Below are positions 1 through 7,915 of a stretch of DNA of 64,000 nt, one piece after another. How positions within the stretch are numbered: position 1 is the first letter of the stretch; every line of letters begins with the position of its first letter. The position numbers and the translations under genes are program-made. The stretch is from Lactococcus cremoris subsp. cremoris NBRC 100676 (GTDB taxonomy: Bacteria > Bacillota > Bacilli > Lactobacillales > Streptococcaceae). The stretch covers positions 40,364 to 104,363 of the forward strand of contig NZ_BCVK01000001.1 in NCBI RefSeq assembly GCF_001591705.1. Direction: 5' to 3'. The notes beneath the pieces are model-generated. The model was given only the letters and a program-made list of their open reading frames with translations, searched no databases and was not told where the DNA came from.

Positions 1-129
1 TTTGTTCAGAAAACCACTGACGTAGACTTTTTTATCATCAAAATATTTAGCGAAAAAACTTTCTAAGCTTTCGAAACTTAGCAAGGTTTCATTGATATCA
101 AAAACAAGAATAGGGTATTTTCCTGTCAT
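1..129 (-). CDS. HAD-family hydrolase, haloacid dehalogenase type II-like (N-terminal part only)
   Basis: The first 43 codons of a minus-strand gene run off the left edge. The start is the ATG ending at 129. Residues 9-15 read VFDINET, which is HAD motif I: the Asp is the nucleophile and the DxNxT form is typical of type II haloacid dehalogenase-like enzymes. Such enzymes hydrolyse carbon-halogen or phosphate-ester bonds in the cytoplasm; the substrate cannot be told from this fragment. It lies downstream of pgk on the same strand, separated by a strong hairpin at 153-179, so it is probably transcribed separately. Confidence 0.75.
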   Translation of the reverse strand, partial: MTGKYPILVFDINETLLSFESLESFFAKYFDDKKVYVSGFLNK

Positions 130-152
130 CTTAATCTCTTTTCATTGTAAAG

Positions 153-179
153 AAAAAGCTTGTCAGAGACAAGCTTTTT
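153..179 (-). terminator. Intrinsic terminator after pgk
   Basis: Perfect 12-bp stem (153-164 with 168-179) around a 3-base loop, ending in T-runs on both strands. It sits 8 bases past the pgk stop codon. Confidence 0.85.
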
Positions 180-186
180 TTAATTC

Positions 187-1383
187 TTATTTTTCAGTCA
201 AAGCTGCAAGTCCTGGAAGTACTTTACCTTCAAGGAGTTCCATTGAAGCTCCACCACCAGTTGAAATCCATGAGAATTTTTCTGCATAACCGAGGTTGAT
301 AGCTGCTGCTGCTGAGTCACCACCACCGATGATTGATTTAACACCTGGTTGTTTAACGATAGCTTCCATCAATCCAACAGTACCTGCTTGGAAGTCTGGG
401 TTTTCGAATACACCAACTGGGCCATTCCAAACAACTGTTTTAGCGCCTTCAAGTTGTGTGTTGTAGTCAGCAATTGTTTTGCTTGCTACGTCAAGTCCCA
501 TGAAGCCTGCAGGAATGTTTTGGTCAGCAGTTTCTTTTACTTCTGTGTAACCAGCAAATGCGTTAGCAACTTTGTGGTCAAGTGGCAAAATCAATTTTCC
601 TGCTGCTTTTTCAAGCAATTCTTTAGCAAGGTCAAGTTTGTCATCTTCAACGAGTGAAGTTCCGATTTCGTAACCTTGTGCTTTCAAGAATGTGTAAGCC
701 ATCCCACCACCGATGATAACTTTATCAGCTTTTGAAAGGAGGTTTTCGATAACACCGATTTTATCTGAAACTTTAGAACCACCAAGGATTGCTACGAATG
801 GACGTTCTGGAGCTTCAACTGCTTCTTGGATATAAGCAATTTCGTTTTCAAGAAGGAAACCAGCAACGGCTTTTTCAACATTTGCTGAGATACCAACGTT
901 TGATGCGTGAGCACGGTGAGCTGTACCAAATGCATCGTTAACGAAGATTCCGTCACCGAGTGAAGCCCAGTATTTACCAAGTTCTGGATCGTTTTTAGAT
1001 TCTTTTTTACCGTCGATATCTTCAAAACGAGTGTTTTCAACGAGAAGGATTTCTCCATCTTTAAGTTCGTTGATTGCTGCTTCAAGTTCTGCTCCACGAG
1101 TAGTTCCTGGGAAAACAACGTCTTGACCAAGTTTTTCAGAGAGAGCTTTAGCTACTGGTGCAAGTGATTTACCAGCTTTATCAGCTTCTTCTTTAACACG
1201 TCCCAAGTGAGAGAAGAGGACTGCACGTCCACCTTGTTCAAGGATGTATTTGATTGTTGGAAGCGCAGCAGTGATACGGTTATCATTTGTGATTACGCCA
1301 TCTTTAATTGGAACATTAAAGTCAACACGTACGAGGACTTTTTTGCCTTTAAGTTCAACGTCTTTTACAGTCAATTTTGCCAT
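187..1383 (-). CDS. pgk: Phosphoglycerate kinase
   Basis: A 398-residue cytoplasmic glycolytic enzyme that transfers phosphate from 1,3-bisphosphoglycerate to ADP. Visible hallmarks are VDFNVP at residues 20-25 (substrate-binding N-domain), the SHLGR segment near residue 60, the HRAHAS loop, and the C-terminal nucleotide-binding loops GGGDSAAA and [14 protein letters not shown]. Length is normal for the family. The ATG at 1383 is preceded by a good AAGGAGAA ribosome site, and an extended -10 promoter lies at 1463-1468. Monocistronic by its position between two hairpins. Identity is certain from the sequence. Confidence 0.98.
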   Translation of the reverse strand: MAKLTVKDVELKGKKVLVRVDFNVPIKDGVITNDNRITAALPTIKYILEQGGRAVLFSHLGRVKEEADKAGKSLAPVAKALSEKLGQDVVFPGTTRGAELEAAINELKDGEILLVENTRFEDIDGKKESKNDPELGKYWASLGDGIFVNDAFGTAHRAHASNVGISANVEKAVAGFLLENEIAYIQEAVEAPERPFVAILGGSKVSDKIGVIENLLSKADKVIIGGGMAYTFLKAQGYEIGTSLVEDDKLDLAKELLEKAAGKLILPLDHKVANAFAGYTEVKETADQNIPAGFMGLDVASKTIADYNTQLEGAKTVVWNGPVGVFENPDFQAGTVGLMEAIVKQPGVKSIIGGGDSAAAAINLGYAEKFSWISTGGGASMELLEGKVLPGLAALTEK

Positions 1384-1462
1384 TTGGAAAAATTCTCCTT
1401 ATAAGATAATTTTGTTGAGATTGAAAAAGCACCATGCTGATTCAATTCAAATCGATAGGTTA

Positions 1463-1471
1463 ATTATATCA
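1463..1471 (-). promoter_or_regulatory. Extended -10 promoter for pgk
   Basis: Read on the minus strand the site is TGATATAAT, about 80 bases before the pgk start. No convincing -35 hexamer is seen at 16-18 bases, so it is called as an extended -10 promoter. Confidence 0.6.
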
Positions 1472-1584
1472 CAAATTCGGATATTTTGGCTTTGAGAATT
1501 TTACTTTTAGCTTGTAAAGGGTTACTTTTACAAGATTCTTGATTTTATTTTTACTGACAGATTTTTTGAGCTTTGCTAAGCAAC

Positions 1585-2397
1585 TTAGAGTGAGCTATCA
1601 GTAATATATTTTTGAATTCCATAAGCTACACCATCTTCTGTATTACTTTTTGTAATCACTTTTCCTATTTTTTTCAAATCATCAGAAGCATTTGCCATGA
1701 CAATTGGTAGACCGACTGCTTTTAACATTGACAAATCATTTTCATTATCACCAAAAGCTGCAAGTTCTCTTTGTTCTAATCGTTCTCTTTGAGCGATAAA
1801 TTGAACTGCTTTAGCTTTTTGAGCTTCAAGATGTGTAATTTCCAGATATGTTTCCCAAGTTTTTTGGATTATTATATCTGGAAAATTCAACTTTTCTAAA
1901 TGTCTTTTGATTTCTTCTAGCTTTATTTCGTTTGGTGTAATCAAAAGAATTTTAAATATTTCTAGTCTTGGCCGCTCAGTTACCAATGCTTCCAAATTTA
2001 CTAACTTGGGAACTTGTGGAGTAAATTGCATTTCTTGTTTGATGTCTGCATCAATCTTTTCAACGTACCAATCGCTTAAACTGTACAGGGATAGATTTAT
2101 TTCAGGATAATCTTTTTTGATTGTCTTAATCAATTTTTGAGTGCTAGCATGAACCAATGGATTTGTTTTAATGACTTCATTTTTAGCAAAAATAAGCCCA
2201 CCATTAAATGCAACTTGTGCGCTTTTTAAATTCAACTGATTAATCAGTTCTTCCATCGCTTGGGGCGCTCTTGCTGAAACCAGAGAAAATGGAAGATTAG
2301 AGTTTTCAATCACCTCTTGAGTCTTTTGGGAAATTTTACCTTGGTCATCAAGCAAAGTGCCATCTAAATCAGAAAAAATATGTTTAATCTTAGTCAT
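1585..2397 (-). CDS. Cof-type HAD-IIB sugar-phosphate phosphatase
   Basis: A 270-residue cytoplasmic phosphatase of the Cof/HAD-IIB family, which usually dephosphorylates sugar phosphates or FMN-type substrates. Motif I is FSDLDGTLL (residues 9-17). A C-terminal GDNENDLSML is motif IV, which binds Mg. The space between holds the alpha/beta cap domain. The open frame extends ten codons further upstream, but the ATG at 2397 has a strong AAAGGGGG ribosome site, so that start is chosen. The substrate is not predictable. Flanked by pgk and rpsU with no sign of an operon. Confidence 0.9.
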   Translation of the reverse strand: MTKIKHIFSDLDGTLLDDQGKISQKTQEVIENSNLPFSLVSARAPQAMEELINQLNLKSAQVAFNGGLIFAKNEVIKTNPLVHASTQKLIKTIKKDYPEINLSLYSLSDWYVEKIDADIKQEMQFTPQVPKLVNLEALVTERPRLEIFKILLITPNEIKLEEIKRHLEKLNFPDIIIQKTWETYLEITHLEAQKAKAVQFIAQRERLEQRELAAFGDNENDLSMLKAVGLPIVMANASDDLKKIGKVITKSNTEDGVAYGIQKYITDSSL

Positions 2398-2470
2398 TTT
2401 ATCCCCCTTTAATCTCCATTTTAACAAAATTTACTGACAGCTTTCTTAGTAAAAGCTAATAAATAAAAAA

Positions 2471-2492
2471 ATCACTGACAGAAGTCAGTGAT
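2471..2492 (-). terminator. Intrinsic terminator after rpsU
   Basis: 9-bp perfect stem (2471-2479 with 2484-2492) and AGAA loop, followed on the minus strand by a run of seven T. The stem contains the recurrent CTGACAG word. Confidence 0.85.
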
Positions 2493-2504
2493 TAAAAATT
2501 CTAA

Positions 2505-2681
2505 TTAGTATTTTTTACGTTTACGAGCTGCTTCTGATTTACGTTTACGTTTTACAGAAGGTTTTTCGTAGTGTTCACGTTTGCGGAGCTCTTGAAGAGT
2601 TCCAGCTTTTGTTACTGAACGTTTGAAGCGACGGAGTGCGTCGTCAAGTGATTCATTTTTGCGTACAAGTGTTTTTGACAT
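2505..2681 (-). CDS. rpsU: 30S ribosomal protein S21
   Basis: A 58-residue, very basic protein of the small ribosomal subunit. It begins [20 protein letters not shown] and ends in an Arg/Lys-rich tail ([15 protein letters not shown]). Both the start and the size are typical of bacterial S21, which helps the subunit engage mRNA leaders. The ribosome site GGGGTG lies 7 bases before the ATG. It has its own near-consensus promoter at 2737-2765 and a terminator directly after the gene, so it is a single-gene transcript. Confidence 0.97.
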   Translation of the reverse strand: MSKTLVRKNESLDDALRRFKRSVTKAGTLQELRKREHYEKPSVKRKRKSEAARKRKKY

Positions 2682-2736
2682 AGATTTTCACCCCATTTCC
2701 AGCTCGAGAGTTCGTGGTCTTTCACACGACCTTTCT

Positions 2737-2765
2737 ATTATATCAAATGGATATAGCCTTGTCAA
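2737..2765 (-). promoter_or_regulatory. Consensus promoter for rpsU
   Basis: On the minus strand this is TTGACA, a 17-base spacer, then TATAAT preceded by TG. The -35 box overlaps the last bases of the upstream merR gene (stop codon at 2762-2764). The roughly 50-base leader contains the paired stretch GGTCGTG / CACGA. Confidence 0.85.
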
Positions 2766-3133
2766 ACTAGACTAGCTTTAGCTGCAGCTTCTTCATTCAT
2801 GCGTTCTTGATGAATATTTATTTTTTTATCCAAATAAGCCATTGATTTTTCCAGTTCGGCTAATTCTTTTTCCATTTCCTTTTTACGAACTTTTAAAACC
2901 TCGATAATCATCTCATGTTTGTCTGTATTGGCAAAAACTTCTTTAATCTGTGCTAAACTCAAACCGGCACAGCGATAATGGCGAATGGCATTAATTCTTG
3001 ATTCTGCTGCTTCATCAAAGTCTCGAATTCCAGCTTTGGTGCGTGGAACCGAAATCAAACCTTCTTTTTCATAAAATCTTAAATTGTAGGCTGAAATCCC
3101 TGTTCTTCCTGCGACTGTCGCAATAGTGACCAT
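2762..3133 (-). CDS. MerR-family transcriptional regulator
   Basis: A 123-residue regulator. Residues 1-70 form a MerR winged helix: MVTIATVAGRTGISAYNLRF is the HTH, and YEKEGLI followed by a conserved arginine region is the wing. Residues about 80-112 form the antiparallel dimer coiled coil (KVRKKEMEKELAELEKSMAYL). There is no cysteine metal-binding loop at the C-terminus, so it is more like organic-effector or stress MerR proteins than metal sensors. It diverges from an efflux pump gene. The promoter between them has the 19-base spacer and dyad expected of a MerR target, so it most likely controls that pump. Confidence 0.92.
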   Translation of the reverse strand: MVTIATVAGRTGISAYNLRFYEKEGLISVPRTKAGIRDFDEAAESRINAIRHYRCAGLSLAQIKEVFANTDKHEMIIEVLKVRKKEMEKELAELEKSMAYLDKKINIHQERMNEEAAAKASLV

Positions 3134-3219
3134 TTGTTCTCCTTTGAACTTATAAAACCCATCTTTTGGGTCATTTTACATTTTTTATTCATTAATTAAT
3201 AAAAAGTCAATTTTTTCTC

Positions 3220-3250
3220 TTGACTTAGAGTAACTCTAACTTGCTATAAT
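3220..3250 (+). promoter_or_regulatory. MerR-type promoter with operator dyad for the MFS pump
   Basis: TTGACT (3220-3225) and TATAAT (3245-3250) are separated by 19 bases, the over-long spacer that MerR activators correct by DNA distortion. A perfect 7-1-7 dyad TTAGAGT-A-ACTCTAA occupies 3225-3239, inside the spacer, which is the canonical position. Confidence 0.88.
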
Positions 3251-3320
3251 ATAGCATGTTGATTTCAAAGTGTCAACCACCGCATTTTGAATCTTTATTT
3301 TAATATAGAAAAGAGAAAAA

Positions 3321-4781
3321 TTGAATAAAATACAAGAAAAACGCTCGATACGAGCCTTTATGCTTTCCAATGTCATGGCAGGTTTGGAAGGCTCAATTGT
3401 GGCTACTGCTCTGCCAGCAATGATGGCAGAATTACACGGCATCAAGTTGATGAGTTGGGTTGTAACTATTTATATGCTCCTCATGGCTGTTTCTTCTCCC
3501 ATTTGGACAAAACTGGCCGAACGTTTTGGTTATAAACAAATGTTTGTGCTCGGCACGCTTTTATTTACCATCGGCTCTCTCGGCGAGGGATTGGCCGTCA
3601 ATATGTTGATGGTCATTGTCGCCCGCGCCCTCATCGGGCTTGGTGCTGGTGTGATGATTCAACTTCCTTTTGTCATCTATGGAATGATGTATCAGGCTGA
3701 TGAGCGGAGACGCGTGATTGGAAATACTGTCGCTGCTTATTCATTTTCAACTATTGCAGGACCAATTGTCGGAGGTTTGATTGTAACCTTACTTGACTGG
3801 CGCTGGGTCTTTTTCATCAATATTCCGATTGGGATTTACATGGCTTTTATTGTTTGGAAAAATTTCGATCTTAAAACTGACCATACTAAAAAATCAATTG
3901 ATTTTGCTGGTTCTGCTTCTCTATCCATTGCCGTCATTGCCATTATGCTTCTTTTTCAAATGATGGGGAATGCGGTCATTAATCTTCCTTTGTTGATTGC
4001 TTTATTAGTCATCAGTTTGCTCTTTTTCACTGGATTTTATTTTGCTGAAAAAAGAGCGGTTGACCCCATTGTTCCGCTTGAACTTTTCAAAAACCCTTCA
4101 TTTATCGCTAAAAATGTCATGTTTTTCATGCAATATGGTTTCTTTGGTTTTTATACAAACTATCTGCCCACTTGGGGGCAAGGCGTCATGGGCGCAACGG
4201 CATTAGTCGGTGGAATGGTTTTGATTCCATCAGCAATCATGCTAGTTATCGGAACGAGAAATGTCAATCATCTCATTCAAAAAGTCGGCGAAAAAAGAAC
4301 GATTTATATCGGTTTTGCTATCATGGTTTTAGGTGCACTTTTCTTATTTAGTTTGCCTGAACATGCCTCAATTCTTATGCTCTTTGTGGCAACAGCAATT
4401 CTTGGCACCGCCTTTGGGATTGTCAACATTACCTTGCAGGTTGCAGTTCAAGAAAGTGTCGCTAAGCATTTGATTGGTGCAGCGACTGCCGTTAATGCTT
4501 TACTAAGAACAATGGGAACAACACTTGTCTTATCTGGCTTATCAATCGCTCTCAACCGTACATTTACTGACTCAACTGCACATAATCCAAAACTTACGAC
4601 GACACTTCTTAATCAAATTTCTGATGCTCAAGCTTTAAAAAATATTCCAACTGCACTCGTTGCCCCTTTGCGTCACACCTTATTTAATGGTATGCACTTG
4701 CTTGCGCTTATCTCCGGCTTACTTCTTTTCATTGCGCTTTTTGTCAATTGGCTCGACCCTTGGAAAAAAGGACTAGAATAA
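3321..4781 (+). CDS. MFS drug efflux transporter (DHA2/14-TM type)
   Basis: A 486-residue polytopic membrane protein with about 14 hydrophobic helices. It has an N-terminal motif SIVATALPAM like that of DHA2 exporters, a motif A-like loop KLAERFGYKQMF after TM2, and antiporter motif C (GPIVGG) in TM5. Such pumps expel drugs or dyes using the proton gradient. The usual acidic residue in motif D1 is Glu here. The start is a TTG at 3321 behind an AAAAGAG stretch; no better ATG exists before the first helix. Transcribed divergently from the MerR gene. The substrate is unknown. Confidence 0.88.
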   Translation: MNKIQEKRSIRAFMLSNVMAGLEGSIVATALPAMMAELHGIKLMSWVVTIYMLLMAVSSPIWTKLAERFGYKQMFVLGTLLFTIGSLGEGLAVNMLMVIVARALIGLGAGVMIQLPFVIYGMMYQADERRRVIGNTVAAYSFSTIAGPIVGGLIVTLLDWRWVFFINIPIGIYMAFIVWKNFDLKTDHTKKSIDFAGSASLSIAVIAIMLLFQMMGNAVINLPLLIALLVISLLFFTGFYFAEKRAVDPIVPLELFKNPSFIAKNVMFFMQYGFFGFYTNYLPTWGQGVMGATALVGGMVLIPSAIMLVIGTRNVNHLIQKVGEKRTIYIGFAIMVLGALFLFSLPEHASILMLFVATAILGTAFGIVNITLQVAVQESVAKHLIGAATAVNALLRTMGTTLVLSGLSIALNRTFTDSTAHNPKLTTTLLNQISDAQALKNIPTALVAPLRHTLFNGMHLLALISGLLLFIALFVNWLDPWKKGLE

Positions 4782-4786
4782 AACAA

Positions 4787-4818
4787 AAAAACTGCTGACA
4801 ACTCTGTCAGTAGTTTTT
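4787..4818 (+). terminator. Intrinsic terminator after the MFS gene
   Basis: 14-bp stem with one G-T pair (4787-4800 with 4805-4818), loop ACTC, and a T-run. It is built from the CTGACA/TGTCAG word and could also act for the convergent tetR transcript. Confidence 0.8.
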
Positions 4819-4824
4819 ATTTTA

Positions 4825-4885
4825 CTGACAAGACTTCTGTCATAGGATAGCCGTTTGCGCTTTAGCGCATTTACGGATATGCTAG
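4825..4885. repeat. Nested imperfect inverted repeats between the MFS and tetR genes
   Basis: A TGACA / TGTCA pair near 4827-4843 is followed by a long imperfect palindrome centred on TGCGC-TTTA-GCGCA (4856-4869), flanked by CCGT and ACGG. It lies in a convergent intergenic space and may be part of tetR termination or a small repeated element. No protein is encoded. Confidence 0.5.
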
Positions 4886-4893
4886 TATTTCCG

Positions 4894-5439
4894 TCAGTAA
4901 TTTTTCAAATCATTATAAGAGCCAATAGCCTTTTCTAATAGTTGACGTAAACTTTCCGTCTCATTTTCTAACCATTCTTCCCATGCTACACTGTATATTG
5001 CACGAGCCAAACGAACCGCAAGTCTTGCTGTTCTTTCCTCATAATCTGTCAGTAAGTATTCGACCAAGAGTCCCTCAATTTTACTTTGTTTAAGGAGTTC
5101 ACGCTCTTCCAAATCAGGGTGGCTGGCAATTATTTTTTGTCTTTTGACTGTTCTTTCTCGATGTTCATCAAAGAAGTCTGCAGCATAGAAATAACCATCA
5201 AGTACGATAAATAAAGGATTTGTTTCTTTTGATTCTCGCATTTTATTCAGTAACATTTCGCTGTATTGCTCGCCTCCGGCAAAGAAAATATCCGCTTTAT
5301 TTTTAAATTTGCGAAAGAAAGTTCGCTCAGTTAGGCCGGCTTTAGTTGCGATTTGTAAAACGGTGGTATTGTCATAGCCTTGTGCTGTAATCAGCTCAAG
5401 CGCTGCTTCATATAATTTTTCTTGACTTGATTTTTTCAT
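4894..5439 (-). CDS. TetR-family transcriptional repressor
   Basis: A 181-residue regulator. Residues about 8-53 are a TetR HTH (LYEAALELITAQGYDNTTVL followed by IATKAGLTERTFFRKFKNKA). The remaining alpha-helical domain would bind an unidentified ligand and mediate dimerisation. The ATG at 5439 has an AGGAAG ribosome site. It is divergent from a group of NAD(P)-dependent oxidoreductase genes. Two palindromes, at 5472-5490 and 5531-5549, bracket the promoter between them, which strongly suggests it represses those genes and itself. Confidence 0.93.
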   Translation of the reverse strand: MKKSSQEKLYEAALELITAQGYDNTTVLQIATKAGLTERTFFRKFKNKADIFFAGGEQYSEMLLNKMRESKETNPLFIVLDGYFYAADFFDEHRERTVKRQKIIASHPDLEERELLKQSKIEGLLVEYLLTDYEERTARLAVRLARAIYSVAWEEWLENETESLRQLLEKAIGSYNDLKNY

Positions 5440-5471
5440 TTTTTCTTCCTAAACATATCCAAAAACCCCAA

Positions 5472-5490
5472 AATGTCAGTTTATGACATT
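5472..5490. promoter_or_regulatory. Probable TetR operator 1
   Basis: AATGTCA-N5-TGACATT, a 19-bp inverted repeat just upstream of the -35 box of the divergent promoter. It shares its half-site with operator 2. Confidence 0.75.
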
Positions 5491-5494
5491 TTTC

Positions 5495-5523
5495 TTGACA
5501 ATTACTTTCCAAAGGATTATACT
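5495..5523 (+). promoter_or_regulatory. Promoter of the oxidoreductase operon
   Basis: TTGACA (5495-5500), a 17-base spacer, then TATACT (5518-5523). It is bracketed by two palindromes of the same sequence type, so tight repression by the adjacent TetR protein is inferred. Confidence 0.85.
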
Positions 5524-5530
5524 ATTCTCA

Positions 5531-5549
5531 AATGTCAGTTACTGACATT
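5531..5549. promoter_or_regulatory. Probable TetR operator 2
   Basis: A perfect 9-1-9 palindrome AATGTCAGT-T-ACTGACATT lying over the expected transcription start, where a bound repressor would block initiation. Confidence 0.8.
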
Positions 5550-5589
5550 ATATAAAATTAAGACTGAAACTGTCAAGAGAAAGCTATAA

Positions 5590-6162
5590 AATACGATTTC
5601 ATCAGTCAAGTCAGCACTTGAAGCCAAAGTCCAACGTTTTATTTTTGCAAGTACAACTAATGTTTATCTCGGAAATACGCTTAATCGCCCGGCCACAGAA
5701 AACGATGAACCGACTGGAAAAGCGACTTATCCAGCAAGTAAAATTGCTGCCGAAAAAGGACTTCACAGCTTATTAGCTGGGACAGCTACCGAACTTGTCA
5801 TTACTCGCTTTGGCTTAGTCTATGGGGATAAGGACCCTCATCTGAACGAACTTGCCCCTTATCTGACAGAACGTCATCCTGATAAGCTAAATTCGCTGGT
5901 TCATCATACAGATATTGACCGCGCGCTCCTCCAAATCGTTCACACTAAAGACTTGAAACATGACCTTTACAACATCGTTGATGATTCTGAAACTTCTATC
6001 GCTGACATTTTATCCATTGAAAATATTGCTCAAGAACGTCCAACTGACAATGACCACAACAAATGGGAGTCGGTTTCTTCAAATCATCGTTTGAAAAAAG
6101 ATTTTGACTTCAACTTCCTCTATCCGTCTATCACTGACGCAAAAGACGCCAATGCCCTTTAA
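5590..6162 (+). pseudogene. NAD-dependent epimerase/dehydratase-like gene lacking its 5' part
   Basis: An open frame of about 190 codons begins right after an in-frame TAA (5587-5589) and has no plausible start until an internal ATG at 5953. The translated frame resembles the C-terminal two thirds of an extended short-chain dehydrogenase: STTNVYLGN, then YPASKIAAEK with the catalytic YxxxK, then RFGLVYG. The N-terminal Rossmann strand with its GxxGxxG dinucleotide loop is absent. The promoter and operators upstream are intact, so a deletion has probably joined the leader to the middle of the gene. The remnant would be transcribed but cannot make an active enzyme. Confidence 0.8.
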
Positions 6163-6183
6163 AAAATAGAAAAGAGAACAAGT

Positions 6184-6966
6184 ATGAAAATTACACTTTT
6201 AGGTTCATTAGGAAACATCAATCGACATTTTATCCCCAGATTAATCGCTGACGGACATGAAGTCACTGTCATTACTTCACGTCCAGAAGGAGCTGCGGCT
6301 ATTGAAAAGCTCGGTGCGAAAGCTGCGGTTGGATTAAATACTGACCTCGACTTTCTCAGCCGAACTTTCACTGGTTCTGATTTGGTTTATCTCATGATTA
6401 CGGGTATCGCTTTTTCGTCAGCAACATCAATGTCTGATTTGGCAAAAATTTACAGTCAGGCCATCAAAAAGGCTGATGTCAAAAAAGTCATTAACCTTAG
6501 CTCAGTCGGTGCCCAAAGCCCAGAAGCTGGGATTCTCTACGAATATCATGCCATGGAAGATGGGCTTGATGAACTCACTGGTGTTACCGTTAAACACATT
6601 CGTCCCGTTGGTTTTTATACCAATTTACTGACAGAAATTGCGCTACTTAAGGCTCAAGGAAAAATTTTTGAAGCCATCAGTCCTGAAACAATGCGAGCTT
6701 GGGTTCATCCAAGTGATATTGCTGATGCTGTTTACAATCGTATCAATGATTTACTGACGGACAAAGCTGTCAGTAAAATAAAATATGTCGTTTCTGATTG
6801 GGCAACAGGTACTGATTGGGTCAATGCCTTGGGAACTAATAACATTTCTGCCCAATATGTCACTATTTCTGTGGAAGATTTGATAGAAAACTTTGTCAAA
6901 GCAGGTCTTCCAAAAGTTGTGGCAGATGGATTTGGTCAAATGAATCAATTTCAAAGGAGAAAATAA
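6184..6966 (+). CDS. NmrA-like NAD(P)-binding oxidoreductase
   Basis: A 260-residue cytoplasmic protein with an N-terminal Rossmann fold (MKITLLGSLGNINRHFIPRL). The dinucleotide loop is GSLGNIN instead of the standard GxxGxxG. An atypical-SDR/NmrA layout follows, and no YxxxK triad is obvious, as is usual for NmrA-like redox sensors and quinone reductases. The ribosome site AAGAGAACA precedes the ATG. It is the second gene of the TetR-controlled operon, 21 bases after the truncated epimerase and directly abutting the next reductase gene. Likely role is electrophile or quinone stress; the substrate is unknown. Confidence 0.85.
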   Translation: MKITLLGSLGNINRHFIPRLIADGHEVTVITSRPEGAAAIEKLGAKAAVGLNTDLDFLSRTFTGSDLVYLMITGIAFSSATSMSDLAKIYSQAIKKADVKKVINLSSVGAQSPEAGILYEYHAMEDGLDELTGVTVKHIRPVGFYTNLLTEIALLKAQGKIFEAISPETMRAWVHPSDIADAVYNRINDLLTDKAVSKIKYVVSDWATGTDWVNALGTNNISAQYVTISVEDLIENFVKAGLPKVVADGFGQMNQFQRRK

Positions 6967-7776
6967 ATGGTTAAAGCACTACAATACAAAAGATTTGGGC
7001 AACCAGAAGTTCTTGAACTCGTTGACCTCCCAAGCTTAGAACCTAAAGCCAATGAAGTTTCTATTATAGTCAGTCATGTCGGACTTAATCCAATGGATTG
7101 GGCAATTATGGGACATCCAGAAGTCGCACCAAATTTTGGAGTCAAACTTCCACAAACTTTTGCTTATGATTTTGCTGGGCAAATTGACCAAATCGGTGCA
7201 GAAGTGACCGACTTCAAAGTTGGCGACCGTGTTTTTGGAACGACGATGAAAGGGGCGGCCACCGAGCAACTCATTGCTTCAACCAAAGAACCTGGGCTCT
7301 ATCACACCCCTGATTTTATAGAAAATGATGTTGCCTCTACCCTCGCTGTCGCCGGTCTTACAGCTGCCGTCGCCTTACGAAAAGCACATGTTAAAAATGG
7401 AGATACTCTCTTAATCGGTGGAGCAGCAGGAGGAGTCGGCATTTTCGCTGTTCAACTTGCTCAATTATGGGGAGCAAAAGTTATCGGGACAGCTTCTGAC
7501 TCAACTGCCGACTTTTTAAAGGAGCTTGGAGCTGAACAAGTCGCTTATGGCGAAGGTTTGACTGACCGTCTAAAGGGCAAAGGAATCACTGCCGCCATTG
7601 ACTTACATAGTTTTGAAAGTTTAAATACCGCTCTTGAATTAGGAGTCAAAGCTGACAAAATGTCCACTGTCATCATGTACCCAGAGCCTCCGGCTGGTGT
7701 TCCAACGGCTACAGGTGGCGAAGCGATTCCTTCTGATATGGAGATGGTTTTGACTGCCATTGGTAGCCATAATTAA
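6967..7776 (+). CDS. Zinc-independent MDR-family quinone/alcohol oxidoreductase, C-terminus lost by frameshift
   Basis: This 269-residue frame is a medium-chain dehydrogenase/reductase of the quinone-oxidoreductase type. It has an N-terminal GroES-like domain (VGLNPMDW, YDFAGQIDQIG, VGDRVFG) and a nucleotide-binding loop GGAAGGVGIFAVQLA near residue 155. It starts immediately after the stop of the NmrA-like gene, so the two are translationally coupled. It ends early at GSHN-stop: the family's usual final strand and helix are found just downstream in another frame (7779-7877). Activity may therefore be reduced or lost. Probably a TetR-controlled stress reductase in its intact form. Confidence 0.85.
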   Translation: MVKALQYKRFGQPEVLELVDLPSLEPKANEVSIIVSHVGLNPMDWAIMGHPEVAPNFGVKLPQTFAYDFAGQIDQIGAEVTDFKVGDRVFGTTMKGAATEQLIASTKEPGLYHTPDFIENDVASTLAVAGLTAAVALRKAHVKNGDTLLIGGAAGGVGIFAVQLAQLWGAKVIGTASDSTADFLKELGAEQVAYGEGLTDRLKGKGITAAIDLHSFESLNTALELGVKADKMSTVIMYPEPPAGVPTATGGEAIPSDMEMVLTAIGSHN

Positions 7777-7778
7777 CT

Positions 7779-7877
7779 GTCCCAATCGCTGCTAAATTCC
7801 CCATCAATGACTATTTAGAAGCAGTCAATTTACAAATGAGCCGTCACACTCACGGAAAAATCGTTCTTTACTTTTAG
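7779..7877 (+). pseudogene. Displaced C-terminal end of the MDR oxidoreductase
   Basis: In a shifted frame, right after the premature stop at 7774-7776, the DNA encodes VPIAAKFPINDYLEA followed by HTHGKIVLYF and a TAG stop. This is the standard MDR ending (proline-Ile strand, helix, then GKIVL). It shows that the preceding frame was broken by an indel close to 7765-7775, perhaps with loss of a few codons. Confidence 0.8.
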
Positions 7878-7885
7878 ATAAATAA

Positions 7886-7915
7886 AAAAAGCTGTCAGAT
7901 TACTGACCGCTTTTT
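7886..7915. terminator. Bidirectional terminator between oxidoreductase operon and ung
   Basis: 13-position stem with one mismatch (7886-7898 with 7903-7915) and loop ATTA, with A- and T-runs on the two sides. It overlaps the ung stop codon. Confidence 0.8.

Noticed and set aside
792..1130. 112-residue open frame within pgk on the same strand
   Set aside because: Out-of-frame reading of a certain housekeeping gene, with no supporting signals.
5953..6162. Separate 69-residue gene starting at the ATG at 5953
   Set aside because: It is the in-frame tail of the larger truncated epimerase frame, which is open from 5590, and has no ribosome site of its own.
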